A DNA stretch of 64,000 nt from Acestrorhynchus altus (Eukaryota > Chordata > Actinopteri > Characiformes > Acestrorhynchidae). The stretch covers positions 3,446,028 through 3,510,027 of the forward strand of contig CM067518.1 in NCBI GenBank assembly GCA_034509495.1, read 5' to 3'. The first letter of the stretch is position 1, and each line of letters starts with the position of its first letter. Under the pieces are notes generated by a model, which was given only the letters and a program-made list of their open reading frames with translations, did no database searches and had not been told where the DNA came from. Positions 1 to 10,100 of the stretch are shown in pieces. Made by a program: the position numbers and the translations under genes.

Positions 1-1350
1 GTTCACGGTGTAGTATCTACAACATTCTCTGAGACTCTCTGACACCTATGCAGTGTGACTTGATTCGAATCATGTTACACAGGTAGGAGAATGAATTGAC
101 CAGGTGCTCTTATTGGTGCAGCACGGTGGGCTTGCAAGGCCAGGACTTTGAATGCCAGTCACATTTTGCCATCATCCATGGCCTGTTAAAGTTCATGGAA
201 GGTAATTTTCAGCCATAGCTTACTACAGAAGCAGATATTTCATAGCGCTTCAATCTAAAGCCACTGGAAATGGATCAAAGTGCTTTTTTTGAGGAACACA
301 TTGGATTATTCCTTCACACCGAACATGCTGCAGGAAGCTGCTTGGTGGTGGATGTGTAGATTTGTTCCGTAAGCTCTCCGTGTCACCGCAACCAGAAGTG
401 TTGAAGCCTGGATCCCACTCGTTAAATACTGTGGCTTTGCTTTGCAGGCACATACGTCCTGAAGATGTATGACCTGCGGCTCTCTATATCAGAGCCGGCG
501 GAGCCGGAGTGTTAAGGTCGGATGTAAACATCGTAAACCAATTTCCCCTCTTTTATAAGAAACGGATGCCGTTTTCACTGCCCGCATCCTCACGTAGGGA
601 ACACATCTGTCCAGCTTTAAAAACGAATTCGAGCTCATCAATGTACAATGGTTTTATTTGATAAAAGCATACATTTAAGATGAAACCGACACTCTGGAAG
701 ATTATTCAAATGTACACTGTTTTTACATTGATTGCTTTACAAAACAAAACAAAAACGTTCAAAAAATAAATGAATAAATTCATGAAAACACAAGAAACAA
801 GGCCGTCATACTGCTGTACTTCAAACCGGGGACCAACAAACTCAGTATTTCAGTTGGAGGAACCCTGAAAAGTCAAAAGAACCCCACATCCACGTGCTCG
901 GCTCCCGTTAGTCCGGTTATTTATAGGTTTGGGTGGGACGATTGCTGCGGAAAATGATTCAAATTACTGCCTGCCTGCCTTGCAGGATGGGGGTTCAATG
1001 AGAGGCATAGCCTTTGTGTTGAGCCCCTGCTAATAAAAGAGCAATCATCACTGATCGTGAGCAGTTGCATGTGCCGAAAAGCAGGACTACTTACCCAAGT
1101 AATCGAAATGCCTCGATACATTCAGATACAGTTTATCCCATAAAGCAGCCCACCAGTGTGGCAAATTGCTAAATATACAGCCAGGCAACACGAGATAGGT
1201 GCAAGTTACAACACTAGAATTCTAACAGCACGAGACCACTGCTGTGGCACAACCTGCTACGTTTACAGTACCGTTACTCCTGTGTAGATCAGTTTTGTTA
1301 GCAGGGACTGTAAGACGGCGAGTATAATATGATAATATAAGAACAAGATT
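1..1350. other. 3' flank, nothing recognised
   Basis: No exon, repeat family or RNA gene is recognised. The part from 640 to 790 is AT-rich with AATAAA-type hexamers on both strands. The short ORFs here look like chance frames. Confidence 0.6.
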
Positions 1351-1378
1351 CTACTGTTCAGGTGGAAAGTTCAAAACC

Positions 1379-1392
1379 ACGCCCTCTGCTGG
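1379..1392 (-). promoter_or_regulatory. CTCF-like core motif, copy 1
   Basis: On the minus strand the sequence is CCAGCAGAGGGCGT. It fits the vertebrate CTCF consensus CCASYAGRKGGCRS at all but the final base. Confidence 0.4.
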
Positions 1393-1674
1393 TTGTGTTA
1401 TCCATCGTAAAGACACTTTAGGTTTGACGCTTGGACGCTTTGGCTGGATTTACTATGAATACAATGTAATAACAAATCATAGTCACTGCATACACTTTGT
1501 CTTTTTCCTTTTTCTTTTTTTTTTTTCTTTTTATTTTTGATTTACACTCGTAAAACCTGTTTCAGATGGAACCGAATACAGGGCTGATGCAGCATGACCA
1601 CTTTCAGTATTAGTTCACGATATTTGTCCTCGAAACAGCAGTAAAAATGACCAGTGGGCAGGAAGTGCAGAACT

Positions 1675-1688
1675 GCGCCATCTGCTGG
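1675..1688 (-). promoter_or_regulatory. CTCF-like core motif, copy 2
   Basis: On the minus strand the sequence is CCAGCAGATGGCGC, which fits CCASYAGRKGGCRS at every position. It is the best of the three tandem motifs. Confidence 0.48.
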
Positions 1689-1981
1689 CTGTTCTGCAAC
1701 CAAATATTGGAATCATTTTTTTATGACGTACCTATGAATAAAGCATAATAATCAAATTTTAGAACGGATTATCTGTTGCGGGTGTGATCGAGACTAATTT
1801 TTCGGAAACATTTTTAATGTTAATTCTTTCTAATTGGACAGAATAACAGTGTGATGTAGCTTAATTCGCCTCCATGTTCTAAACAGCAGCAGCAGGGTGC
1901 GACATGACCTCATTCCTTCCCTGTAGTAAGTGGCTTCTATGTTAACCGTCCTTGAATCAGAAGGGCGGGAAGTGCAGAATA

Positions 1982-1995
1982 TCGCCACCTGTTGG
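1982..1995 (-). promoter_or_regulatory. CTCF-like core motif, copy 3 (weaker)
   Basis: On the minus strand the sequence is CCAACAGGTGGCGA. It departs from the CTCF consensus at position 4 and at the last position. It has the same orientation as copies 1 and 2. Confidence 0.3.
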
Positions 1996-2009
1996 TTGTG
2001 TTTGGAGCA

Positions 2010-3455
2010 ATCCCGAAGAATACAGTATACCAGCTAAACTCGAGCCCTGTTGAATTAGACAGTCACTACACGGACTTCTTCTGGAAACATTCATCAAATC
2101 TGCATTTGACGCCGCGTCAAATGTGACATATAAGGACACGATATAGCTTGGTTTGTTTCAGCTTGTAATCACCTCTAGTTCATCACATTCTTTCGACACA
2201 AACAGCAGGAGACAAAACTGTCCCTCCTTGTCCACCTTATTTCACGATTTCACCTCCTTTGCAGAGTTTGTTTCCTTCATGTTTTGCGTAGAGCATGGAT
2301 CCACTGATCCAGATCACAACCACAGTGATGATAAACAAACAGAATCAACAGTGTAATAAAAGCTTTAGTGAAAGATCCATCAGGATCTTAAGGACCTGTC
2401 TTTAAAAGGCTTGTACTCACACACCCCTTTGCAGCTTTACAGATGATGACATCATGGTTTTTCCTCCTTCCTCCCCACCGCCACCAGTTTGGTCCCATTG
2501 GTTGCACAGGGCGTTGGCTCTGCCCTTGCATTCCATAGGCAGCAGGACCTGAGAGGGCCCAGATGTTTCAAGACCTGGTCTGAATACGAGGCCAGCGCTG
2601 AAGACTCATAATTGTACATCTTTGGTCAGAATAAGTTGTTTCTTTCGGTGTCACCATAAGAAGGATTTGGCTTAAACAACAGCGTTACGAACACAACAAA
2701 AGATCAGAGTGCTGCAAAGCACCATTTAACGTTAACTAATATCCACCACCTTCCAAAGAAGAGGCCCAACATCTGCGCTTGAAGGAGCACAGCACTTAAA
2801 ACCTCCACCCAAACAACCCCCTGCTCGGTGCATGTTACGCTGTAGCTGCATAGCTCGAGCATTCACTTCACCCGAACCGAGTCGTTTCTCTGGGTGAGGG
2901 TGTTCTGGGGTTGCTTTCCCTCCACAGAATGGTGAGAGCAGGTGGACGTTTGGGTGGATATGTTCGCGAAGGAATGGCCTCCTGTGGTGGTCCGTAGAGC
3001 ATTTTGGATCTGTTGTTCAGGACAAATCCCCCCCTTCGTCCTATGACAGGGACACCCTCTAACGAACTCTATTACGCTGCTCACTATATATTTATTATCA
3101 CTGTGGTTGTGATCTATGTCTGCACATTTTCCTCGTGGAAAATAAGGTGGATCATGTGGGATCTAGTCGACGTTAACCACCTCAAAACAGTGAATCGGAA
3201 AGAATAAAAATGACCAACGCTGCTGACCACCGCCTGTCCGTTTTGGCCTTGCCTCTTGAAGTTTTTGCGAATGCTGTAAGAAACGATTTCCTGACATGCA
3301 TCGTCTGGTCTGATAACATTTACCTTTGCTTTATACAGTATAATACATCGTACTCAGATCGGGGGAGAAAAGCTAGAGGGAACTATGTGGACGGAGATTA
3401 GGGACCGATATCTCTGAGAATGGGAGTGTAGTGCTAGTAGTGTGTTAGGGATACA
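2010..3455. other. 3' flank, no recognised gene
   Basis: The region is mostly unrecognised. A G/C-richer patch at 2420-2560 shows an exon-like reading on the minus strand flanked by AG and GT but matches no family I know (see findings). Confidence 0.5.
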
Positions 3456-3640
3456 AACTAAAGCAAGGGTCATCAGGTCCGGTCAGCAGGTCTGGTCCTG
3501 CACAGTTTGGTGATTATCGCTGGAACACACTTCAAATGGAATTCACTGGTGAACTGGATCAGGTGTGTTTGAGCAGGAAAATCAGGGGAAACTTAACTGT
3601 GCAGGACTTCAGCTCCTCCGGGACTGTAAATTCCTGTCCA
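3455..3640. mobile_element. palindromic MITE-like repeat
   Basis: The two halves are rough reverse complements: GGTCTGGTCCTGCACAG near the left end answers CTGTGCAGGACTTCAGC near the right. The centre holds GATCAGGTGTGTTTGAGCAG, a phrase common to short palindromic elements in fish genomes. No coding capacity is present. Confidence 0.55.
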
Positions 3641-4670
3641 TCCTTCAGCTCACAAATGCGTTCGTTTGTAGTTGCTGCTGCGAGAGGTTCGACAAGCTTA
3701 ACTGGTCATAGCAAAAAAAAAAAAAAAAGACATTTCATTGAGCCTAATGAGATACTGTAGCTTCCAGCCAAACCTTTATTTTGGTTTAGATAAACACCAG
3801 CTATGCTGACGCTAATCAGTGCAAGGAGGAGGAGATGCTGAGGAGGACTTTCAGAAATTTTGCCAATTAGTTTGTGCAAATGTAACTGAATGAGTAGAAA
3901 TGCGGACATAATTAAGGGCATTAAAATGTCTATTTATATATTTTCTACACTTCTGTGTAATCTATCCATCTGTCTGTCTATCCATCTGTCTGTCTATCTG
4001 TCTATTTTTTTTTTTAATTATGGCCCATAAGCAGTAGAAAATACTACATTTTCCACTTATTCTTTTCGTGTTTTCACATTTTTTATCCACATTTGCTCTG
4101 AGAGTTTGGTCCATTTGGTCAAGCATGAAAGCTGGTCCTCCTGATTTTGTGGGTTCTGCTTCCGTTCCAAGCTCTCTGCTCCATGCACCATAGGTGGAGT
4201 TGCATGATTGCTTCATTTTGTCACCTGACTGGTGTTCCTGCCCGGTGAAATGCCATGACTCCACAAAGTGCTGTAACGCAGGCTTGAAAAGCATTCAACG
4301 GACAAACCATTCTGCAAAGATGTCCTCGAACAAGCCCAGAATGAGTGCTGGGAGCGGACGTGCATTTACAGGACAAGCGTGAAAATGTCCTGGGTGGAGG
4401 AAGTAGCTTTAGAAAGCATTCTGATTGGCTGAGAGACGTGCCGATGGTTATTTTTGCGAAAGGTAAGTTAAAGCATGTAATTGAGAGGCAGAAGGTTTGC
4501 TGGTTTTTACTGTTTTAATGTACAAACAGCTACAGTTTCTCATTCGGTTTAATGAGATTCTGGACCACTGGCTACAAAGAATGCCCACCCTAGCAATCGT
4601 CATTACAAAAAAACGCATCTGTGGGCAGGACAGGACAGCTGATGACCCCTGAACTAAAGTGTGGTAGGCC
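3640..4670. other. vstm2l 3' UTR and flank
   Basis: This is the sequence downstream of the vstm2l stop and probably includes its 3' UTR. It contains an A run at 3713-3728, a short TCTG/TCTA microsatellite at 3962-4004 followed by a T run, and no recognised coding sequence. The 110-aa minus-strand ORF at 3962-4294 partly translates the microsatellite. Confidence 0.5.
3775..3780 (-). promoter_or_regulatory. candidate vstm2l polyadenylation signal
   Basis: AATAAA is read on the minus strand about 890 bases beyond the vstm2l stop, and a T-rich run (complement of the A run at 3713-3728) follows about 45 bases further downstream. Other AATAAA or ATTAAA hexamers occur nearer and further (for example at 653-658), so the real 3' end cannot be chosen from sequence alone. 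Confidence 0.3.
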
Positions 4671-4997
4671 CTAAAGCGCACAGCTCTCTGTGCAGTCGGT
4701 GGTGCTGTCATCAGCTGACCGCTTCCTCAGCTCTCTTCCAGAGTTGTGGTGGCCAGGATTGGCCGGCTGGTGTTTGTGGGGCTCCTGCGCTGGGCTGGCC
4801 GCTGCCACCCCCTGATGGTGCGGAGGTGTGGGCTTCCCGCCAGCCTGCTCCACCTGCAGGTAGGCACGCACACGGTGGTGTCTCAGCTTGCTGTCACTGA
4901 AGTCGATGACTCGGCACTCGTACGTCCCCTCGTCCGACGGCTTGACACTGGACAGGCGCAGCTTGTGTGAGATGTTGCTACCGGCAACCTTCACCAC
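4671..4997 (-). CDS. vstm2l: vstm2l exon 4: second half of V-set domain, tail and stop
   Basis: The exon opens VVKVAGSNISHKLRLSSVKP after an acceptor ending CCTCCAG and encodes 108 residues before TAG at 4673-4671. It contains the F-strand motif DEGTYEC, whose Cys pairs with the exon 2 Cys, and an N-glycosylation sequon (NIS) at local residues 8-10. G-strand residues RVRAYLQVEQ follow. After that comes a Pro/His/Ala-rich tail and the conserved ELRKRS near the C-terminus, a basic stretch also present in human VSTM2L that could be a cleavage site. The fish tail is longer than the human one and has two added Cys residues near the end (DCTESCAL). A longer ORF reaching 5111 is wrong, since the part above 4997 is intron. 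Confidence 0.93.
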   Translation of the reverse strand: MVKVAGSNISHKLRLSSVKPSDEGTYECRVIDFSDSKLRHHRVRAYLQVEQAGGKPTPPHHQGVAAASPAQEPHKHQPANPGHHNSGRELRKRSADDSTTDCTESCAL

Positions 4998-5067
4998 CTG
5001 GAGGCAGGATAGGACACAGTCAATCATGGACAAGGTTATCAGTGGGTACGGTACAAAGGGCTGTTTA

Positions 5068-5490
5068 TGTGATGGTGCTTGAAAGTTTGGGAACCCTTTA
5101 GAATGTTCCATATGTCACCGTTGCTGCACTAATTTATCCCATTTCTGTCTTAATGTTGGTTTGCTTCAGACCCTTCCTCATCTCTCCTGGATTAAGGTCA
5201 GGACTTTAATTTGGCCATTCTAAAATAACTTCATTATTCTTTAAACATTCTTTGATAAAACAACTTGTGTGCTTAGGGTCGTTGTCCTGCTGCATGACCC
5301 ACGTTCTCTTGAGAGTCAGCTCATGAACAGATGTCCTGATGTTATGATGGTATAATTCAGAATACATTGTTCCATCAATGATGGAAAGTCCTACAGGCCC
5401 AGATGTGCGTTTCACAAATGGCTTTTTATGCTGGAATGCAGTGTTTTCCTTTCCTTTAAACTCTTACAACCAAAAAGATCTGTCTTTATA
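5068..5490 (-). mobile_element. broken Tc1 element next to exon 4
   Basis: The left end reads GGTGCTTGAAAGTTTGGGAA, the terminal sequence of a common fish Tc1 family. The minus strand then reads a transposase fragment with DGTMYSELYHHNI, TWVMQQDNDPKHTS and ILEWPNQSPDLNP, which are the second-Asp and third-acid regions of a DD34E enzyme. The third acid itself is disrupted after DLNP, the N-terminal half is missing, and the right half stops near 5490. It lies in intron 3, about 75 bases from the exon 4 acceptor. Confidence 0.85.
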
Positions 5491-5998
5491 GAGGGAAAGA
5501 ATTCAGGCTGAACAATTAACAGTGTCCCATCCCCATCGCCATTAGAACATAAGCAGGTAGTAACCAAACAGTGACCATTAACATTTATGCTTCGACAACG
5601 ATTCCAAAGTTAACATTAAGCAGCGGCATCTCATAAATGAGTGTCTGCTTTCCGGCAGTCCTGCATCAGGTCCATTACGTCCCCTGTCTTATCTTCAGTT
5701 TTAACAGAAGTCTGACTGGACGTGAGCAGCAGTGGAGACAGCTTCTAGAGTCAGCAACTGCATTTATGTCCACTATATGTCCAAATGTTTGTGGACACCC
5801 CTTCTAATGAAAGCATTCATTTATATTAGGTTGCACCCATTGCTGACATGATGTGCAAATGTACACATAGAGTCTCGTCCCTGTAGAGTAGAACTGTCAA
5901 TAGAACAGTACAATAGGAAATAGGGATGAGTCGATTCTTTGGGAAACAATTCACAGTATTTTGGTGCAATTCAGAATCATTATTATATAAAAACTGTC
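5490..5998. mobile_element. unrecognised sequence with a MITE fragment at 5769-5915
   Basis: The part to 5768 is unrecognised. From 5769 the phrase CACTATATGTCCAAATGTTT starts a fragment of a miniature element that recurs at 12099, 31444, 38521 and 54101. Shared internal phrases include TTGCACCCATTGCTGACA and CCCTGTAGAG. Confidence 0.6.
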
Positions 5999-6113
<115 letters not shown>

Positions 6114-6241
6114 AGTGATGTGGTGTTGGTATTTCTTGCCCATGGCTGCGGCCACAGGTATTGATTTATTAACAGCAGGTTTGCACTACCACTCCAGCTC
6201 TTGCTCCGAGGGTGTTTTCAATGCGTGACAGTGGTTGGCCG

Positions 6242-6242
<1 letters not shown>

Positions 6243-6281
<39 letters not shown>
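6243..6281. repeat. (GT)n microsatellite
   Basis: A perfect GT run of about 38 bases in intron 3. Confidence 0.98.
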
Positions 6282-6649
6282 AGTTAGTGGCAGAGTCAGT
6301 GGAGTGAAAAATCCCTCCGGTGAAAACACAGAGTACTGCCTCACTGTGCAGAACAGCTACAGAGAAGAATGCTCCGAGAGTTTAGGATGAGGAGGAGGAT
6401 GAACTCAATATGGACACTGCAGTTCCAAAGTATCCAGACACCACTCTGATCCATGCATTCAGCAACTGTAGGCGCCATTGCAAATAAAGTTAAATAATAA
6501 TAAGAAATACTCAAATGGCTTAAACTCCCAAACACTGGACTGCAGAGAGGAATGAAGTGAGTGGAGTAGTGAGCTTCATGAAAACCTTTCAGATAGGTCA
6601 GAAACACGATGCACCAATAGGCATGATTGAGTAAGAATTATGGAATTCC

Positions 6650-7290
6650 AGTAAACATATTTCAGGTGAGATAGAATGACAATATTCCACTTTTCAAAAG
6701 ATTGGAATGATCCAACTCCATTTACTCTCTTGGGATAAGTCCCCCCCTGAAGCCTCCTGAGCTCTTCTGAAATGACAAATCCACTCAACCCATTTGGGAT
6801 CATTTGGAATGATTTTTATAATTAACACATCTGGGATATGATCCACTGAACACTTTTGGGATACGTTTGAATGGTGAGCTACATTGAATATAGGATAAGA
6901 ATATTGGGATAAGAAATGATGAAACTTTATTAGCACTTTGGGAAGACATGGCAATAGACACTTCTGGAGCGTGCTGGTTGAAGAAAGGTCCACATGATTT
7001 TTTTGGATGACTTGAAATGATGACGCTCCATTTAACACTTTTGGAATGAAATGGCTCCACTGAACACTTCTGGGATCTGCTGGAGAAATGAAGTTCAGTA
7101 AAATGTCTGAGATGGGCTGCAATGACAGAACTCAATTGAGCACTTTTGGGATCAGCTGGAGTGCTGAAGCTCCTTTGAATGTATTTGGGATGAAGATGAA
7201 GTGAAGTGATGAAGTTCCATTTAAGTGTATTGGATTGAGTTGGATTGATAGACCATCACTGAAAACCTTTTGAATGAGCTGATTGCCAGT
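6650..7290. repeat. degenerate minisatellite, unit about 45 bp
   Basis: The phrase CACTTTTGGGAT with variants recurs roughly every 45 bases or a multiple of that (near 6725, 6830, 6853, 6940, 7038, 7065, 7140, 7181). It is usually followed by a variant of AGCTGGAATGATGAAGCTCC. Divergence between units is high, so the array is old. ORFs on the minus strand translate the array. Confidence 0.65.
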
Positions 7291-7558
7291 CTGAAACTAA
7301 TGCTCCTGTAGATGAATCTCAGCAACATTCTGAGCGTTCTGATGCCTTCTCAGTAGAAAGACTGACCAACTGCCCCTTGATTTTAGAAGAAAGCCTGGAC
7401 AAGACAGACCTTTTGTGACATACCTACTGCTGGTGATGTCAGAGTGAAACACAAGCTGATCTCTGATTTTTGGAGCTACAGTCTAGCAGAACACTGCTCG
7501 CTGGTCCTCAATATAACAACTAGATAGATGTAGATGCATGGATTGGGCAGCAGCTTAC
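7290..7558. other. end of intron 3 region, nothing recognised
   Basis: Unique-looking intronic sequence lies between the degenerate minisatellite and exon 3. Confidence 0.5.
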
Positions 7559-7601
7559 CGTATTTTGTGGCGTCCTTTGACAGCTCATCTTGAGGCACCA
7601 C
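7559..7601 (-). CDS. vstm2l: vstm2l exon 3: short linker exon (frame uncertain)
   Basis: The exon is bounded by a polypyrimidine acceptor ending TGCAG and by the donor GTAAGC at 7558. Read in the phase left by exon 2 it gives VVPQDELSKDATKY, and the DELSKDATK part aligns with the human EDAGKEATK linker that follows exon 2. The position between exons 2 and 4, the strand and both splice sites all fit. The problem is its length: 43 bases leaves phase 1, while exon 4 opens in phase 0. By homology (ATK plus two residues before VVKV) 45 bases would be expected. The AAAA run at 7563-7566 is the obvious place for a lost or miscalled base. The assignment as an exon is good, but the 3' boundary or the sequence is uncertain. 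Confidence 0.72.
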
Positions 7602-7864
7602 CTGCAGGGAAAAGAGTGAAGGTTAATCCTGAATGCATCCATATGATGCTCACAGAATGCAGAAATCATCGGCCTCCCAGGACAGTAGAGTACATCCAGG
7701 AATACCGTCACCCAGATGAAAGAACCAGCAGAAATAAGGACACTCAAAATTTCATTCACGAGGAGAGATGTGTGCTGCTGGAATGTTTTAAACACTGTGT
7801 CCATCAGTGTCCACTCAAATTAGTTACTAGTTGCTCAAACCTGAACTTGTGTGAAGTCAGGGCT

Positions 7865-8440
7865 CATATGTTTCTGCACCATTCTGTTCTGCGTTGGTCA
7901 TCAGCACTCACGGGACTGCCAACAGGGCGCCAGTTGGCTGGACATTTCTGGCTGGTGGTCTGTTCTCCAGTCCAGCAGAGTGACACTGAAGGGTCTAAAC
8001 ACTGCTGTAGCCCAAGTTATGAGTGTCTAATAGAGTGGACAGTGAGTGGACACAGTGCTTAAACACTCCAGCAGCACTGCTGTGTTTGATCCACTGTACC
8101 AACACAACACACACTAACACTACCACCACCATGTCAGTGTCCCTGCAGTGCTGAGAATGACCCACCACCCACATAATACCTGCTCTGTGGTCCTGTGGGG
8201 TCCATTGAAGGTCCAGACCATTTAAGATCGGGAAGGAAGCTGATAGAGCGGCTATGGTTAGTGGAGCTGATAGAATGGACAGTGAGTCTAGGTGGTCAAA
8301 TTTTGTGTCTACCTTCTACAAACGAATCAGTGTCAGTAGTGATATCATACAGGGTTCTCAGCTAGAACTAACTTATCAAATATACCACCCACTGCAGTCA
8401 CTCAGGGCAGAGCATTGGCAGCATAAAACAACTCTCTTTG
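7865..8440 (+). mobile_element. non-autonomous Tc1-type repeat (intron 2)
   Basis: The block contains the phrases CACTCCAGCAGCACTGCTGT, CACCACCATGTCAGTGTC, TGCAGTGCTGAGAATGA and ATAATACCTGCTCTGTGG, then GATAGAATGGACAGTGAGT. These belong to a very common fish repeat whose ends read like TACACTGATCAGCCATAAC. A reverse-oriented copy lies at 19696-19970. No transposase frame survives. Confidence 0.7.
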
Positions 8441-8965
8441 ATGAGGTGGACTGAGAGCGGAGTGAAGGAATCTTGCGAGGAGGCGGGGTTTCAACAGATA
8501 CGATATGTCTCAAAGCTCTTAGGGCAGTGAGGGGGGTTCTGCTTACATTCTGGTTTCGTCTGTGAGTCTCTGGCTCTAGGGAGGCATTGATTCACGTGAC
8601 CCTGGTCTCACCCTGGCTGACGTGTCTGGGACATATACTGAGATCAGATTTTGGATTATAATCAAGAAGGCATCCAGTGGATGGTGGAACTCCATCTTCA
8701 GGGCTGCCATTCTCCCAGATCGCGGCATATTTTATTGTTAGTGAAGAAAGGTCGCTAATGGTGCTCGCACACAAAACGACACACCTGGCTGGGTGTGAAT
8801 TAATAGCAGCGTGTTATCCTGGAGTAGAAAAGCTTCCACCACCAGAGGCCGAGTCTTCTGACCACTGAACCAACAACGAAGCTTTTCTGCAGCTACTGAA
8901 GGGCCACCTTACAGCCGATAAACGACTGCGGAAATTGAGGGTAAAGCGTGCGGGTGTGCTACAGA
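8440..8965. other. intron 2, nothing recognised
   Basis: No repeat family or exon is recognised. The short ORFs show no family motif. Confidence 0.5.
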
Positions 8966-8967
8966 GC

Positions 8968-8986
8968 ATGTAGTGTGTGTGTGTGT

Positions 8987-9025
<39 letters not shown>
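8968..9025. repeat. (TG)n microsatellite
   Basis: A TG run of nearly 60 bases broken once near 8990. Confidence 0.97.
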
Positions 9026-9186
9026 ACTCAGGCTGCTTAGCCTTTTAAGGGTCCTGTATGAATAATGCATGATGTAGGGTGGCGAGAGTTTCTGTCTTGG
9101 CCTCCCATCTGCGTCTCGTGCCATCCCTACTTTTTTCTCCTCCCATCCAATTAAAAAGCATCTTGAGCACGGTGGGGAGGCAGCAT

Positions 9187-9189
<3 letters not shown>

Positions 9190-9251
<62 letters not shown>

Positions 9252-9461
9252 TCCTTCAAAGTACTCTAACTGCACTGTACACCACTGTATCTCATTTCCC
9301 TCTTGTGCTCTCTCACTTTCTCTCTCTGACTTTCCCTTCCCTCTCTCTGTCTCTCTCTCTCTCTTTTCTTTCCCACTTGCACTCTCTCCCCCACTCCTCT
9401 CACTGTCTCACTTTCCCTCTTTCCTCCCTTACACTCACTTTCTCTGTCCTCTCCATGTCTA

Positions 9462-9538
<77 letters not shown>

Positions 9539-9720
9539 CAGTGTCTTGGGAACCTGGTTCTATTTCTACCTCTGTATGATTAATGTGTAGATACTGTTAC
9601 CTGCTGCACTCTCCTCCGTGCATCTAAACCTGTATTTTTCCCTTCTCCCCCCTCTCTCTCTCTCTCTTACTCCTCTACTCTCCACTCATCTCCTCTTCTC
9701 TCTCCACCCTTCTCTTTTCA
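9190..9720. repeat. CT-rich block with two long (CT)n runs
   Basis: Pure CT runs occupy 9190-9247 and 9464-9536. The intervening and following sequence to 9720 is almost entirely pyrimidine on the plus strand. The 166-aa and 92-aa Ser/Leu ORFs here are translations of the repeat. Confidence 0.97.
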
Positions 9721-9924
9721 GTACTCTTTCACAGTATCTGTACCTCGGTGGGTTTAACAGGATGTGAGTAAAGTCCTCCCGTTCCTACATTTATAATATT
9801 TTCCTTTCAGGTTCGCTGAGGTTTTTTCAAACCTGACTCATTTTTTGATCTGCATATTAGTCAGCAGGTAAACAGTCAGTGCTTGAAGCAGGTAAACCGG
9901 TCAAGCATTTGAATCCGCTCCTAT

Positions 9925-10100
9925 GCAGTGGTCAGTAACAAAATGAAGGACATAGCTGGTGAACGACAGGGTCATGGAGCCCAAGGCTCATTTATGCTCA
10001 TTGAGGTCCTACCTCACATCTCAGCACTTGGTGGAGTCCATTCTTCAACATATCAGAGCTGTTCTGGTGGCATGAGAGGCACCAATCGGTGAAGCCTGTT
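9925..10100 (+). mobile_element. internally deleted Tc1-derived MITE, copy A
   Basis: The left part reads GCAGTGGTCAGTAAC, then AACGACAGGGTCATGGAGCC, which is near-N-terminal transposase sequence of one fish Tc1 family. It then passes directly into GAGGTCCTACCTCACATCTC and GTGGAGTCCATTC, which belong to the extreme C-terminus. The catalytic core is missing. Copies at 24640 and 30555 join at nearly the same place. Confidence 0.65.

Larger units (their letters stand above)
1350..2010. repeat. three-copy degenerate repeat, about 300 bp spacing
   Basis: Three copies of a short block, roughly GTGCAGAAC-tGCGCCaTCTGCTGGtTGT, occur near 1370, 1666 and 1973. The sequence between them is only loosely alike (compare the stretches after 1450 and after 1725). 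The constant spacing of 296 and 307 bases suggests an old tandem triplication. Confidence 0.5.

Noticed and set aside
3962..4294. 110-codon minus-strand ORF downstream of vstm2l
   Set aside because: Its end translates a TCTG/TCTA microsatellite and a T run, and the rest has no recognised motif. It most likely lies in the 3' UTR or flank.
4671..5111. 146-codon ORF as a single exon starting at Met 5111
   Set aside because: The part above 4997 is intron: the family match begins exactly after the CAG acceptor, and a Tc1 end lies inside the extra portion.
9079..9583. ORFs of 166 and 92 codons rich in Ser and Leu
   Set aside because: They translate CT dinucleotide tracts. The same applies near 5826-6228, 27817-28144, 35166-35468 and 58692-59045.
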